Notes: a model not told the origin generated them from the sequence alone. 26,043 nucleotides of DNA from Stenotrophomonas sp. UBA2302 (GCA_002345545.1 DDVW01000043.1:1-26043), one strand, 5' to 3'. Counted from the first letter of the stretch, positions 1-6,758 are shown. A program made the numbers and translations.

Positions 1-115
1 CGGCCAGCGCGCGGCGACCGGCAACGGCCAACGTCGTGACGCCTCCCCCGGCGGCGGCCAGCGCCGTGGCGGTGGCCGTGGACAGGGCGGCGGACAGAGC
101 CGCAGCAGCGTCTGA
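1..115 (+). CDS. C-terminal RG-rich tail of a truncated gene, possibly a DEAD-box RNA helicase
   Basis: Only the last 37 codons lie in the window, read from base 2 and ending at TGA 113-115. The visible protein is almost entirely Gly, Arg, Gln and Ser and ends in QGGGQSRSSV. Such RG-rich low-complexity tails bind RNA and are typical of the C-termini of RhlE-type DEAD-box helicases in Xanthomonadaceae, which is the most likely identity. No helicase motif is present in the window, so this rests on tail composition alone. Another RG-rich RNA-binding protein is possible. A perfect hairpin follows the stop codon. Confidence 0.45.
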   Translation, partial: GQRAATGNGQRRDASPGGGQRRGGGRGQGGGQSRSSV

Positions 116-133
116 TCCCCGCCGCATCGCCCT

Positions 134-165
134 GCATGAAGGCCGGCACCCGCCGGCCTTCATGC
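134..165 (+). terminator. Strong hairpin after the RG-rich gene, terminator-like
   Basis: A perfect 14-bp stem (134-147 with 152-165) closes a 4-base loop 18 bases after the upstream stop codon. No T tract follows (next bases GTTGAAG), so it may be a weak intrinsic terminator or a 3'-end-protecting hairpin. It separates the upstream gene from the queD promoter. Confidence 0.6.
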
Positions 166-185
166 GTTGAAGCACCCGGCAGGAA

Positions 186-212
186 TTGCCCACCCCCACC
201 CGGCGATACAAT
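186..212 (+). promoter_or_regulatory. Candidate queD promoter giving a leaderless mRNA
   Basis: A good -10 hexamer TACAAT (207-212) lies exactly 6 bases before the queD ATG. TTGCCC (186-191) is a possible -35 with a short 15-base spacer. A start 6-7 bases after the -10 would fall on the ATG itself. No Shine-Dalgarno sequence precedes this ATG. The gene is therefore probably transcribed without a leader. Confidence 0.5.
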
Positions 213-218
213 CGACCC

Positions 219-575
219 ATGGATATTTTCAAGATCTTCACCCTCGAAGCCGCGCACCGGCTGCCCAACGTCCCGGCCGGCCACAAGTGCGCGCGCCTGC
301 ACGGGCACTCGTTCCGCATCGAACTGCGGGTCAGCGGCGAACCGGGCGAGGAGAGCGGCTGGATCATGGATTTTGGCGACCTGAAGGCCGCCTTCCAGCC
401 GTTGTACGAGCAGCTCGACCATCACTACCTCAACGACATCCCCGGCCTGGAAAATCCGACCAGCGAACGCCTGGCGATGTGGATCTGGGAGCGCCTGAAA
501 CCGGCCCTGCCGCTGCTCAGCGAAGTGGTGGTGCACGAGACCTGCACTTCCGGCTGCAGCTACCGCGGCCCCTGA
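219..575 (+). CDS. queD: 6-carboxy-5,6,7,8-tetrahydropterin synthase QueD
   Basis: This 118-residue protein matches the PTPS/QueD family in length and motifs. QueD converts dihydroneopterin triphosphate to 6-carboxytetrahydropterin, the second step of 7-deazaguanine (queuosine) synthesis, in the cytosol. The motif CxxxHGH is seen as Cys24-Ala-Arg-Leu-His28-Gly-His30. With His13 (EAAHRL) it supplies the zinc ligands and the catalytic cysteine. CxxxHGH is the spacing of the bacterial QueD subgroup rather than of eukaryotic PTPS. Further hallmarks are WIMDFGDLK, the LDHHYLND loop and the terminal ETCTSGC segment. The ATG at 219 is chosen because the family N-terminus starts here and a -10 box sits 6 bases upstream; longer frames upstream have no support. 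No other queuosine gene is in the window. Confidence 0.93.
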   Translation: MDIFKIFTLEAAHRLPNVPAGHKCARLHGHSFRIELRVSGEPGEESGWIMDFGDLKAAFQPLYEQLDHHYLNDIPGLENPTSERLAMWIWERLKPALPLLSEVVVHETCTSGCSYRGP

Positions 576-640
576 GCCCGGCCAGTCGCCGCGCGGCATG
601 ACCACCGGCACAGGCGGCCACCGCAGGTCGGCGGCGATCA

Positions 641-654
641 TTGCTGCATTGCAA
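641..654. promoter_or_regulatory. Small dyad upstream of the phasin gene, possible PhaR-type operator
   Basis: The 14 bases TTGCTGCATTGCAA contain TTGC-N6-GCAA and, nested, TGC-ATT-GCA. The site lies 18 bases before the phasin start. PhaR-type repressors of phasin genes are reported to bind short TGC/GCA dyads, so the position fits. The match is short and no phaR is visible here. Confidence 0.25.
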
Positions 655-671
655 CAAGACAGGTTCCGCCG

Positions 672-1016
672 ATGTCCGTCCCGCCCGATGACTTCCACCG
701 CCGCGCCCGACAGTTCGCCACTATCGGCCAGGACGCCAGCCGCTTGGCGCTGGAAAGTGCCGAAAGCATGATCGGCGTGCAACTGCGGCTGCTGGAACGC
801 AACGCCAGCGCGACCGCCGGATTTTTCAGCCAACTGGCCCGCGACGACGGCCCCACGGGGCTCCAGTCGCTGCTGCCCGACGGCCTGCAGCTGGCGCGCG
901 ACAACTTCGAACGGCTGGCCAGCGCCGGCCACGAGGTCATCGACCTGCAGCTGAAGAACAGCCGGGCCCTGGACGCGTTGTTGCGCCAGCCGTTCAGCGC
1001 CGGCAAGGACACCTGA
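672..1016 (+). CDS. Phasin family protein (polyhydroxyalkanoate granule-associated type)
   Basis: A 114-residue, mostly helical, amphipathic protein without cysteines, signal peptide or membrane segment. The composition and layout fit the Phasin_2 family: a long alpha-helical stretch (residues 10-50, QDASRLALESAESMIGVQLR) with a GFF turn, then a second helix (85-105, DNFERLASAGHEVIDLQL). Phasins coat PHA granules or act as small helical stress proteins. No PHA synthase, thiolase or reductase gene lies nearby, so the substrate granule is not shown here. The ATG at 672 is the first in the conserved frame; the only ribosome-binding hint is AGG at 661-663. A TTGC/GCAA dyad lies just upstream. The family call is by pattern and is fairly secure; the biological role is inferred. 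Confidence 0.75.
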   Translation: MSVPPDDFHRRARQFATIGQDASRLALESAESMIGVQLRLLERNASATAGFFSQLARDDGPTGLQSLLPDGLQLARDNFERLASAGHEVIDLQLKNSRALDALLRQPFSAGKDT

Positions 1017-1053
1017 GCACCCCCGCCCCCGGCTCACGCGCGAGCCGGCCAGC

Positions 1054-1059
1054 TACACT
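1054..1059 (+). promoter_or_regulatory. Candidate -10 box of the fRMsr gene (leaderless start)
   Basis: TACACT at 1054-1059 is followed by 6 bases and then the ATG at 1066. This is the same geometry as the queD -10 box. No convincing -35 is visible and there is no Shine-Dalgarno sequence. Confidence 0.4.
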
Positions 1060-1065
1060 GCGCAG

Positions 1066-1548
1066 ATGTTCACTACCGCAACGCTCACCGGCAGCAAGCC
1101 GGAACAGTACGCCCAGCTGCTGGCCCAGGCGCGGGCCCTGGTGCACGGCGAATCCGACCGTATCGCCAATGCCGCCAACCTCTCGGCGCTGATCTACCAC
1201 GCGCTGCCGCAGCTCAACTGGGCCGGTTTCTACTTCTTCGATGGCACCGAACTGGTGGTCGGACCGTTCCAGGGCCTGCCGGCCTGCGTGCGCATCCCGC
1301 TGCACAAAGGTGTGTGCGGCGCGGCGGCCAGCAGCCGCCAGACCCGGCGCGTGGACGATGTCGACGCATTCCCGGGACATATCGCCTGCGATTCGGCCTC
1401 GCGCTCGGAACTGGTGGTGCCGCTGCTGCATGACGGCGAACTGGTCGGGGTGCTGGATATCGACAGTCCCGTCACCTCCCGTTTCGATGCCGACGACCAG
1501 ACCGGACTGGAAGCCATCGCGCAGGTCTTCATCGAGTCGCTGACGTGA
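1066..1548 (+). CDS. msrC: Free methionine-(R)-sulfoxide reductase (GAF domain)
   Basis: This 160-residue single GAF-domain protein matches fRMsr (E. coli YebR/MsrC). The enzyme reduces free methionine-R-sulfoxide with thioredoxin as electron donor, in the cytosol. All three signature cysteines are present: Cys74 in LPACVRI, Cys84 in KGVCGAA and Cys108 in HIACDSASRSELVVP. The family also shows NWAGFYFFDG (51-60), GPFQG (66-70) and the C-terminal LDIDSP. The full length agrees with the family. The ATG at 1066 has a -10-like box 6 bases upstream and no ribosome-binding site, suggesting leaderless translation. Its stop overlaps the GTG start of the next gene by 4 bases, so the two are probably translated together. 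Known signalling GAF proteins lack this cysteine set, which makes the enzymatic call firm. Confidence 0.92.
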   Translation: MFTTATLTGSKPEQYAQLLAQARALVHGESDRIANAANLSALIYHALPQLNWAGFYFFDGTELVVGPFQGLPACVRIPLHKGVCGAAASSRQTRRVDDVDAFPGHIACDSASRSELVVPLLHDGELVGVLDIDSPVTSRFDADDQTGLEAIAQVFIESLT

Positions 1549-1901
1549 GCGCCATCCGGCTGCGCAATATCGGCCCGAAGAGCGCGGCCTGGTTGCGCCA
1601 GGTCGGCCTGCACAGCCCCGCCGACCTTGCCGCGGCCGGTCCGGTGGCGGCATTCATGAAGGTCCGCCGGGCCGGCTTCAAGCCCAGCCTCAACCTGCTG
1701 TATTCACTGGAGGGCGCGCTGCAGGACTGCCACTGGCAGGACGTGCCCGAAGCCCGCCGCCAGCAGCTGGTCGCCGACTACGAGGCCGCTGCGGCCGCGC
1801 TGCCGACCATGCGCGAGGCGCAACTGGCCGGGCCGGTGCGTGAAACCTACAGGCAGGCCGACGCTGACGACGAGGAAAGCGGCCAGAACCGGGAGGACTG
1901 A
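1545..1901 (+). CDS. TfoX C-terminal-domain protein
   Basis: This 118-residue protein contains only the C-terminal domain of TfoX/Sxy. It shows LRNIGPKSAAWLRQVG (residues 6-21), the DLAAAGPVAAFMKVRRAG segment and PSLNLLYSLEGAL (47-59). The domain is helical and resembles helix-hairpin-helix folds. Full-length TfoX/Sxy proteins co-activate competence genes with CRP, but the N-terminal domain is absent, so a role in competence is not supported. The start is GTG at 1545, overlapping the TGA of the reductase gene (GTGA); no other start fits the conserved N-terminus. The last 20 residues are acidic and probably disordered. The coupling to a methionine sulfoxide reductase may hint at a stress-related function, which is inference only. 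Confidence 0.85.
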   Translation: MSAIRLRNIGPKSAAWLRQVGLHSPADLAAAGPVAAFMKVRRAGFKPSLNLLYSLEGALQDCHWQDVPEARRQQLVADYEAAAAALPTMREAQLAGPVRETYRQADADDEESGQNRED

Positions 1902-1957
1902 TCACCGCAGCAGCGGCGCAGCCACGAAGCAGCGGACCGGGCAGAGGGCGATCTGCG

Positions 1958-1986
1958 GCGTCGCGACTTGCATCGCTGCTACAACT
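1958..1986 (-). repeat. REP-like element with GTAG head (single, degraded)
   Basis: Read on the minus strand, this begins TTGTAGCAGCGATGCAAGTC and continues with a GC-rich arm; GCGA (1963-1966) pairs with TCGC (1973-1976). It resembles the GTAG-headed palindromic REPs common between genes in Stenotrophomonas and related genera. It sits in the 153-base gap between the convergent ends of the TfoX-domain gene and cobS, a usual REP location. Only one copy is recognisable here. Confidence 0.35.
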
Positions 1987-2054
1987 CCTGCGCGGTCACG
2001 GAAGCGGCGGCAACGGCGGCGCGACTCTCGCCGTTCCTTCAGCTCCTTCAGCCC

Positions 2055-2789
2055 CTACGCGGTCACGGCGGGCAACAGCACCAGCGCCAGCAGCAGCAGG
2101 GTTTCGACCACCTCCACGCTGGCGCCCAGGCAGTCGCCGGAAATACCGCCGAGCCTGCGCTTCCACCACACTGCCACCAGCGGCACCAGCGGCAAGGCCA
2201 GCAACAACGGCCACGCCAGCGGCGCACTGACCAGCGCCAGCGCCACCGCCCACAGCCACATTGCCGCCGGTCGCAACTGCCAGGAAAAGCGCTCGCCCAT
2301 GCCATCGCCATGCAGCGAAGGAATCCGCTGGCTCCACCACAACGTGCCCCAGCGCGCCCATGCCGGTACCAGCACGAGGCCGTACCACAGCGGGCTGGCG
2401 ACCAGCTCGCTCAGCAGCACGAACTTGAGCAGCAGCTGCATGACCAGCGTGACCACGCCGAACACGCCCATGTGCGGATCCTTGAGCACTTCCAGGAAGC
2501 GCTGCGGGTTGCGATGCGCGGCCCCGAAGGCATCGGCCACGTCACCCAGCCCGTCCAGATGCAACGCACCGGTCACCCACACCCACAGCAGCAGGGTCAT
2601 CGCCCCGGCCAGCCACGGCCGCCCGGCCAGCGCGTACAGCGGCAGCACCAGCAACACCCCGATCAGCGCGCCGACCAGCGGGTAGTACACCGCCGAACGG
2701 CTCAGATCCTCCTGGCGGAAGTCCTTCACCTGCGGCGTCGGCAGCCGGGTCAGGAACTGGATCGCCAGGATCAGCCGGCGCGCGCTCAT
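2055..2789 (-). CDS. cobS: Adenosylcobinamide-GDP ribazoletransferase CobS
   Basis: CobS joins adenosylcobinamide-GDP and alpha-ribazole (or its phosphate) to form adenosylcobalamin (phosphate), the last joining step of the nucleotide loop, in the inner membrane. The 244 residues match the family length. The N-terminus MSARRLILAIQFLTRLPTP is typical. The conserved acidic motif ALHLDGLGDVADAFG lies near residues 75-90 and several hydrophobic segments follow. The frame is open further upstream, but the ATG at 2787-2789 is chosen: it overlaps the cobC stop by 4 bases (ATGA) and gives the family N-terminus. It is the third gene of cobT-cobC-cobS. The hydrophobic C-terminus (VETLLLLALVLLPAVTA) ends before a REP-like remnant; no terminator with a T tract is visible downstream. 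Confidence 0.95.
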   Translation of the reverse strand: MSARRLILAIQFLTRLPTPQVKDFRQEDLSRSAVYYPLVGALIGVLLVLPLYALAGRPWLAGAMTLLLWVWVTGALHLDGLGDVADAFGAAHRNPQRFLEVLKDPHMGVFGVVTLVMQLLLKFVLLSELVASPLWYGLVLVPAWARWGTLWWSQRIPSLHGDGMGERFSWQLRPAAMWLWAVALALVSAPLAWPLLLALPLVPLVAVWWKRRLGGISGDCLGASVEVVETLLLLALVLLPAVTA

Positions 2790-3373
2790 GGCTGCCGCAG
2801 CTCCAGCAGCTCGCCCCACAGCTGGCCGTCCTCGCCACGCTCCACGCGCAGCCGCACGCGGGTGCCGTAGTCGATGCGCATCGCCCACAACGCCGACAGC
2901 GGCATGCCGCAGATGCGCGAGACCGCCAGCCGCAACACCCCGGCATGGCTGACCACCAGCAATGGCCGGCCATCACCGTCGTCCTCGTCGACCAGCCGCT
3001 GCAGCTGCGCCTCGATGCGCGCCTGGAACTGCGGCCACGACTCGCCGTTGGGCGGCACCACCGCATGCGGCTCCTCGTAGAACGCGGCCAGCTGCTCGGC
3101 GGGCAGTTCATCGAAATGCAGGCCGTCCCAGTCGCCGAAGTCGAGCTCGGCCCAGTCCGGGTGGATCTCGCAGAACTGGTTGCTGCCGGCCACCAGCGCG
3201 TGCGCGGTATCCAGCGCGCGCCGCCGCGGCGAGCTGATCACCCGGCTCCAGCCGATTCCGGCATGGCAGCGGTACAGCGCATCCATCGCCCCGTCGACCA
3301 GCGGCGGGTCGGTGCGCCCGTCCAGATGACCGTGACGCCCGGTGGAGGCGTGCCGCAGCAGGTCCAGGATCAT
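2786..3373 (-). CDS. cobC: Histidine phosphatase, alpha-ribazole phosphatase CobC
   Basis: This 195-residue protein belongs to the phosphoglycerate-mutase-like histidine phosphatases. The phospho-accepting His8 lies in LLRHAST, the paired Arg50 in SSPRRRALDTA, the acidic motif in AELDFGDWDG (75-84) and the second His143 in VVSHAGVLR. Members embedded in cobalamin operons remove the phosphate from alpha-ribazole-5'-phosphate or cobalamin-5'-phosphate, which fits its place between cobT and cobS. Both flanking junctions are 4-base ATGA overlaps, indicating a translationally coupled operon. The family is certain; the substrate follows from context rather than residues, since this family is promiscuous. 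The start ATG at 3371-3373 gives the canonical MILDLLRH beginning. Confidence 0.9.
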   Translation of the reverse strand: MILDLLRHASTGRHGHLDGRTDPPLVDGAMDALYRCHAGIGWSRVISSPRRRALDTAHALVAGSNQFCEIHPDWAELDFGDWDGLHFDELPAEQLAAFYEEPHAVVPPNGESWPQFQARIEAQLQRLVDEDDGDGRPLLVVSHAGVLRLAVSRICGMPLSALWAMRIDYGTRVRLRVERGEDGQLWGELLELRQP

Positions 3374-4431
3374 CGCCGACCGTCGCGATCGGCCACAGCC
3401 GCTTCCTCGAAGGTGGCCATCTGGTTGTGCAGCGCGCAGGCCATGCGCACCAGCGGCAATGCCAGTGCCGCGCCGGAGCCTTCGCCCAGACGCAGGTCCA
3501 GCTGCAGCAGCGGCTGCGCCTGCAGCAGCTCCAGCAGGCGGATGTGCCCGCGCTCGGCCGACCGGTGCGAGAACAGCAGCCAGGCCTGCACGCCGGGATT
3601 GATCCGCACCGCCGCCAGGGCTGCGGCCGAGACGATGAAGCCGTCCACCAGCACCGGCACGCCACGCTGTGCGGCGGCGATCATCGCCGCACTCATCGCC
3701 GCGATCTCCAGCCCGCCAACGCGGCGCAACGCCTCCCGGCCCGGTACCGGCGCGGCATCGATGGCCGCACCGTGCAGCGTCAGCGCGCGACTGATGATGT
3801 TCTTCTTCTGCACCATGCGCACCGCGTCCAGTCCGGTGCCGATGCCGACCAGCTCGTCCAGCGACGCCGGCCCCAGTACCGCCCCCAGCGCACTGGCAGC
3901 GGTGGTGTTGCCGATACCCATCTCGCCCAGCACCAGCAGGTCGGCACCGTTGCCGCAGGCACCCTCCACCGCACGCCGGCCGGCCTCGAACACGGCGTCC
4001 AGATCGGTTTCCGACATCGCCGCGGCGGTGCTGAAATCCTCGGTCCCGGCACGGACCTTGTCGGTGACGACGCCGGCAACCGGCGCGGTGGCACGGCTGC
4101 CCACGTCCCACACGTGCAGCGGCAGGCCCAGCTCACGTGCCAGCACCGCGATGGCCGCGCCCCCGGCGGCAAAGTTGTGCAGCATCTGCACCGTCACTTC
4201 GGGCGGATAGGCCGAGACCCCGCGCGCGGCCACGCCGTGATCGCCGGCGAACACGATCACCGGTACCTGCGCGGCCTGCGGCCGGTCGCTGGCCTGCAGC
4301 GCGGCCAGCTCGATGGCCAGTGTTTCCAGCCGGCCCAGTGCGCCCTCCGGCTTGGTCAGCTGCCGCTGGCGGGCCATGGCCCGTTGACGGTGTTCCTGCG
4401 ACGGCTGCCCGCAGGCCTGCCCGAACCACAT
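3370..4431 (-). CDS. cobT: Nicotinate-nucleotide-dimethylbenzimidazole phosphoribosyltransferase CobT
   Basis: CobT transfers phosphoribose from nicotinate mononucleotide to the lower-ligand base (dimethylbenzimidazole), making alpha-ribazole phosphate, in the cytosol. Conserved segments are KPEGALGRLE (28-36), FAGDHGVAARGVSAYP (61-76), GEMGIGNTTAASA (169-181), the VQKKN turn near 207-211, and LRLGEGSGAALAL (313-325). Glu317 in the last segment corresponds to the catalytic base described for the Salmonella enzyme. The start is ATG at 4429-4431, giving 353 residues. An upstream in-frame TTG at 4462-4464 would fall almost on the predicted transcription start, so it was not used. First gene of cobT-cobC-cobS; it ends in an ATGA overlap with cobC. 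Divergent from the riboswitch-controlled btuB; no B12 riboswitch is visible on its own leader. Confidence 0.95.
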   Translation of the reverse strand: MWFGQACGQPSQEHRQRAMARQRQLTKPEGALGRLETLAIELAALQASDRPQAAQVPVIVFAGDHGVAARGVSAYPPEVTVQMLHNFAAGGAAIAVLARELGLPLHVWDVGSRATAPVAGVVTDKVRAGTEDFSTAAAMSETDLDAVFEAGRRAVEGACGNGADLLVLGEMGIGNTTAASALGAVLGPASLDELVGIGTGLDAVRMVQKKNIISRALTLHGAAIDAAPVPGREALRRVGGLEIAAMSAAMIAAAQRGVPVLVDGFIVSAAALAAVRINPGVQAWLLFSHRSAERGHIRLLELLQAQPLLQLDLRLGEGSGAALALPLVRMACALHNQMATFEEAAVADRDGRR

Positions 4432-4470
4432 TTCTGTCACGTCTGTTCCGATACTGCGTTGCAATCGCGC

Positions 4471-4476
4471 ATTTTA
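4471..4476 (-). promoter_or_regulatory. Candidate -10 box for the cobTCS operon
   Basis: Read on the minus strand, TAAAAT (4476 to 4471) lies 40 bases before the cobT ATG. No good -35 is seen at 17 bases. A start near 4464 would leave a leader of about 30 bases, too short for a riboswitch. Confidence 0.35.
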
Positions 4477-4505
4477 CCCGTCGCGGCCGGATCTCCGCCG
4501 CTTCG

Positions 4506-4522
4506 CACATGCACGGCATGTG
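4506..4522. promoter_or_regulatory. Dyad between cobT and btuB, candidate operator
   Basis: CACATGC (4506-4512) and GCATGTG (4516-4522) form a perfect 7-bp inverted repeat around ACG. It covers the expected -35 area of the btuB promoter and lies between two divergent promoters, a typical place for a shared regulator. The regulator is unknown. Confidence 0.4.
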
Positions 4523-4528
4523 ATCGCA

Positions 4529-4534
4529 TAGAAT
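4529..4534 (+). promoter_or_regulatory. Candidate -10 box of the btuB riboswitch transcript
   Basis: TAGAAT at 4529-4534 predicts a start near 4541, just before the 5' end of the cobalamin aptamer. The -35 region matches the consensus poorly, which together with the overlapping dyad suggests an activator or a weak promoter. Confidence 0.45.
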
Positions 4535-4547
4535 GCGCACACTTTCG

Positions 4548-4757
4548 GGTGACCCCCGGCAAACGCCGACGGGTTGAAACGGGAAGCCGGTGCCGCGTAC
4601 CGCTGGAACTCCAGCGGCCGCCATTCCGGCACTGCCCCCGCAACGGTAAGCAGGACAAGGCCAGACATACCGCCACTGTGCAGTGCACGGGAAGGCGTCT
4701 GGACGGAAACGGCAGCTGCCGCTTCGCCTGCGAGTCCGGAGACCGGCCCGGAAGCCG
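4548..4757 (+). ncRNA. Cobalamin (adenosylcobalamin) riboswitch controlling btuB
   Basis: The conserved aptamer blocks appear in the right order. TTGAAACGGGAAGCCGGTG is at 4574-4592, CACTGCCCCCGCAACGGTAAG-type sequence at about 4630-4650, and the B12 box AGTCCGGAGACCGGCC at 4733-4748. B12 riboswitches bind adenosylcobalamin and shut off B12 uptake or synthesis genes. The downstream gene is btuB on the same strand, as expected. The boundaries are approximate, since the closing P1 stem was not folded by computation. Confidence 0.93.
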
Positions 4758-4850
4758 ACTGGTTGCGATGCGGAGGGCATGGCGGCGGCTGTGGCGCCGT
4801 GCGCGCGACCTCCGTCTCCCGTTCTCTGTCTGGCAACCTCCCCCACTTGT

Positions 4851-4878
4851 CCTGCGCGGGAGCGCGCAGGTACCGGAG
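4851..4878 (+). promoter_or_regulatory. Hairpin and ribosome-binding site of btuB, likely riboswitch expression platform
   Basis: CCTGCGCG (4851-4858) pairs perfectly with CGCGCAGG (4863-4870) around GGAG. Four bases later comes the real Shine-Dalgarno GGAG (4875-4878), 5 bases before the ATG at 4884. CTCCG at 4810-4814 could pair with CGGAG at 4874-4878. There is no T tract, so control is more likely at translation than by termination. This is inferred from pairing by eye. Confidence 0.5.
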
Positions 4879-4883
4879 CTTGC

Positions 4884-6758
4884 ATGAAACTGTCCCGCCA
4901 CACCCTTTCCCTCGCCCTTGCCCTGGCCTTGCCGGGCATCGCCACCGCCGAACAGGCACCCACGCAACTGGACGATGTCATCGTCACCGCCACCCGTACG
5001 CCGATCTCGATCGAGGACAGCGTGGTGCCGGTGCAGGTGATCGACCGCGTGCAGATCGAGCGCAGCCAGGCCAGCTCGCTGCAGGCGCTGCTGCGTGGCC
5101 GCGCCGGGCTGGATTTCACCAACCAGGGTGGCGCCGGCAAGATCACCTCGCTGTTCATGCGCGGCAGCAACTCCAACCAGGTGCTGGTGCTGGTGGACGG
5201 CGTGCGCATCGGCTCGGCCACCAACGGCATGCCGACCCTGCAGGACCTGCCGGTGGACCAGATCGAGCGGGTGGAGATCGTGCGCGGCCCGCGTTCCAGC
5301 CTGTACGGCTCCGAAGCCATCGGCGGGGTGATCCAGATCTTCACCCGCAGCGCCGGCCCGGGCCTGCAGCAGAACCTGTCACTCAGCGCCGGCAGCCACA
5401 ACCTGCGCCAGGCCAGCGCCGGCTTCAGCAACCGCGGCGAACGTGGCTGGATCTCGGCCCAAGGCGGCTACCAGAGCACCGACGGCATCAACGCCTGCCG
5501 CGGCACCGCCGGCAATGCCGAACACCCCTGGGGCGCCGGCTGCTATGCCGACGAGCCGGACCGTGACGGCTACCGCAACACCTCGATCAACGTGCGCGGC
5601 GGCTACGCACTGGGTGAAACCGTGAGCCTGGAAGGCCACGTGCTCAACTCCGACGCCCGCAACGAGTACGACGGCAGCATCTTCGGCGGCAATGAAGCCG
5701 ACAACCGCCAGCAGGTCTATGGCGGCAAGCTGGCCTGGGCCGCTTCCGACGCGTTCCAGCTGACCGCGCAGATCGGCCGCAACGTCGACCAGGCCGATGC
5801 CTACTTCGCCGCCGACGGCAGGCGCAGCTTCGCCAGCAGCTTCGACACCCGCCGCGACACCGCCGCCGTGCAGGGCGACATCAAGTTCGGCGAAGGCCAG
5901 CAGATCAGCGTCGGTGCCGACTGGCAGCAGGACGAGATCGAAAGCACCACCGCGTTCGACGTGGACAACCGCGACAACACCGGCGTGTTCGCCGAGTACC
6001 TGGGCCAGTTCGGCGCGCACTCGCTGCAGGCGTCCGTGCGCAATGACGACAACGAGCAGTTCGGCAACCACACCACCGGCAGCGTCGGTTACGGCCTGGC
6101 CTTCGGCAACGGCCTGCGCCTGAGCGCCAGCGCCGGCACCGGTTTCAAGGCACCGACCTTCAACGACCTGTACTACCCGGGCTTCAGCAACCCGCTGCTG
6201 AAGCCGGAAGAATCCAGGAGCCTGAACCTCGGCATCGCCCAGTACGCCGACACCTGGAACTGGACCTTCAACGCCTATGAAACCCGCATCGACCAGCTGA
6301 TCGGTTATGACAGCAGCTTCGCGCTGGTCAACGTGGCCGAAGCCCGTATCCGCGGCGCCGAGTTGACCGGTTTCGTGTCGCTGGCCGGTTTCGACATCAA
6401 CGCCCAGGCCAGCTTCACCGACCCGCGTGACCACACTTCCGGTGCGGCCACCTACGACAACCTGCTGGCCCGCCGCGCGCGCACCAGCGGCCGTCTGGAC
6501 GTGGACAAGGCGTTCGGTCCGCTGCGCCTGGGCGTGACCGCCGCCGGCAGCGGTCACCGTTTCGACAACGCCGCCAACACCGTGCGTCTGGCCGGTTACG
6601 GCACCGTCGATGTGCGCGTGGAGTACGCTCTCAGCGACGCGTGGACGCTGCAGGCCAAGGCCGCCAACGTGTTCGACCGCGAGTATGAAACCGTGGCCTG
6701 GTACAACCAGCCCGGTCGCGAGTACCAGCTGACGCTGCGCTACAACATCAAGCACTGA
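4884..6758 (+). CDS. btuB: TonB-dependent vitamin B12 receptor BtuB
   Basis: A 624-residue outer-membrane beta-barrel that imports cobalamin with energy from TonB. Residues 1-22 form a signal peptide ending in ATA. The Ton box lies in LDDVIVTATR (29-38). The plug shows LLRGRAGLDFTNQGG, SNQVLVLVDGVRIGSATNG and IEIVRGPRSSLYGSEAIGG-like residues, as in BtuB. The cysteine pair in the NACRGT and GCYADEPDRDGYRN loop is also BtuB-like. The barrel ends in YQLTLRYNIKH, with a final His instead of the usual aromatic residue. The ATG at 4884 has GGAG 5 bases upstream and gives the signal peptide; the frame is open upstream only because it runs through the riboswitch. The B12 riboswitch in its leader and the cobTCS operon next door confirm the substrate. 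Confidence 0.95.
   Translation: MKLSRHTLSLALALALPGIATAEQAPTQLDDVIVTATRTPISIEDSVVPVQVIDRVQIERSQASSLQALLRGRAGLDFTNQGGAGKITSLFMRGSNSNQVLVLVDGVRIGSATNGMPTLQDLPVDQIERVEIVRGPRSSLYGSEAIGGVIQIFTRSAGPGLQQNLSLSAGSHNLRQASAGFSNRGERGWISAQGGYQSTDGINACRGTAGNAEHPWGAGCYADEPDRDGYRNTSINVRGGYALGETVSLEGHVLNSDARNEYDGSIFGGNEADNRQQVYGGKLAWAASDAFQLTAQIGRNVDQADAYFAADGRRSFASSFDTRRDTAAVQGDIKFGEGQQISVGADWQQDEIESTTAFDVDNRDNTGVFAEYLGQFGAHSLQASVRNDDNEQFGNHTTGSVGYGLAFGNGLRLSASAGTGFKAPTFNDLYYPGFSNPLLKPEESRSLNLGIAQYADTWNWTFNAYETRIDQLIGYDSSFALVNVAEARIRGAELTGFVSLAGFDINAQASFTDPRDHTSGAATYDNLLARRARTSGRLDVDKAFGPLRLGVTAAGSGHRFDNAANTVRLAGYGTVDVRVEYALSDAWTLQAKAANVFDREYETVAWYNQPGREYQLTLRYNIKH

Noticed and set aside
1992..2068. Direct repeat of CGCGGTCACGG near 1991 and 2058
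   Set aside because: Eleven bases, one copy inside the end of cobS and one in the gap; too short and GC-rich to call a duplication.
4432..4464. Longer cobT starting at TTG 4462-4464
   Set aside because: A -10-like TAAAAT at 4476-4471 would put the transcript start at about this codon. The ATG at 4431 gives the family length and places the catalytic Glu at 317.
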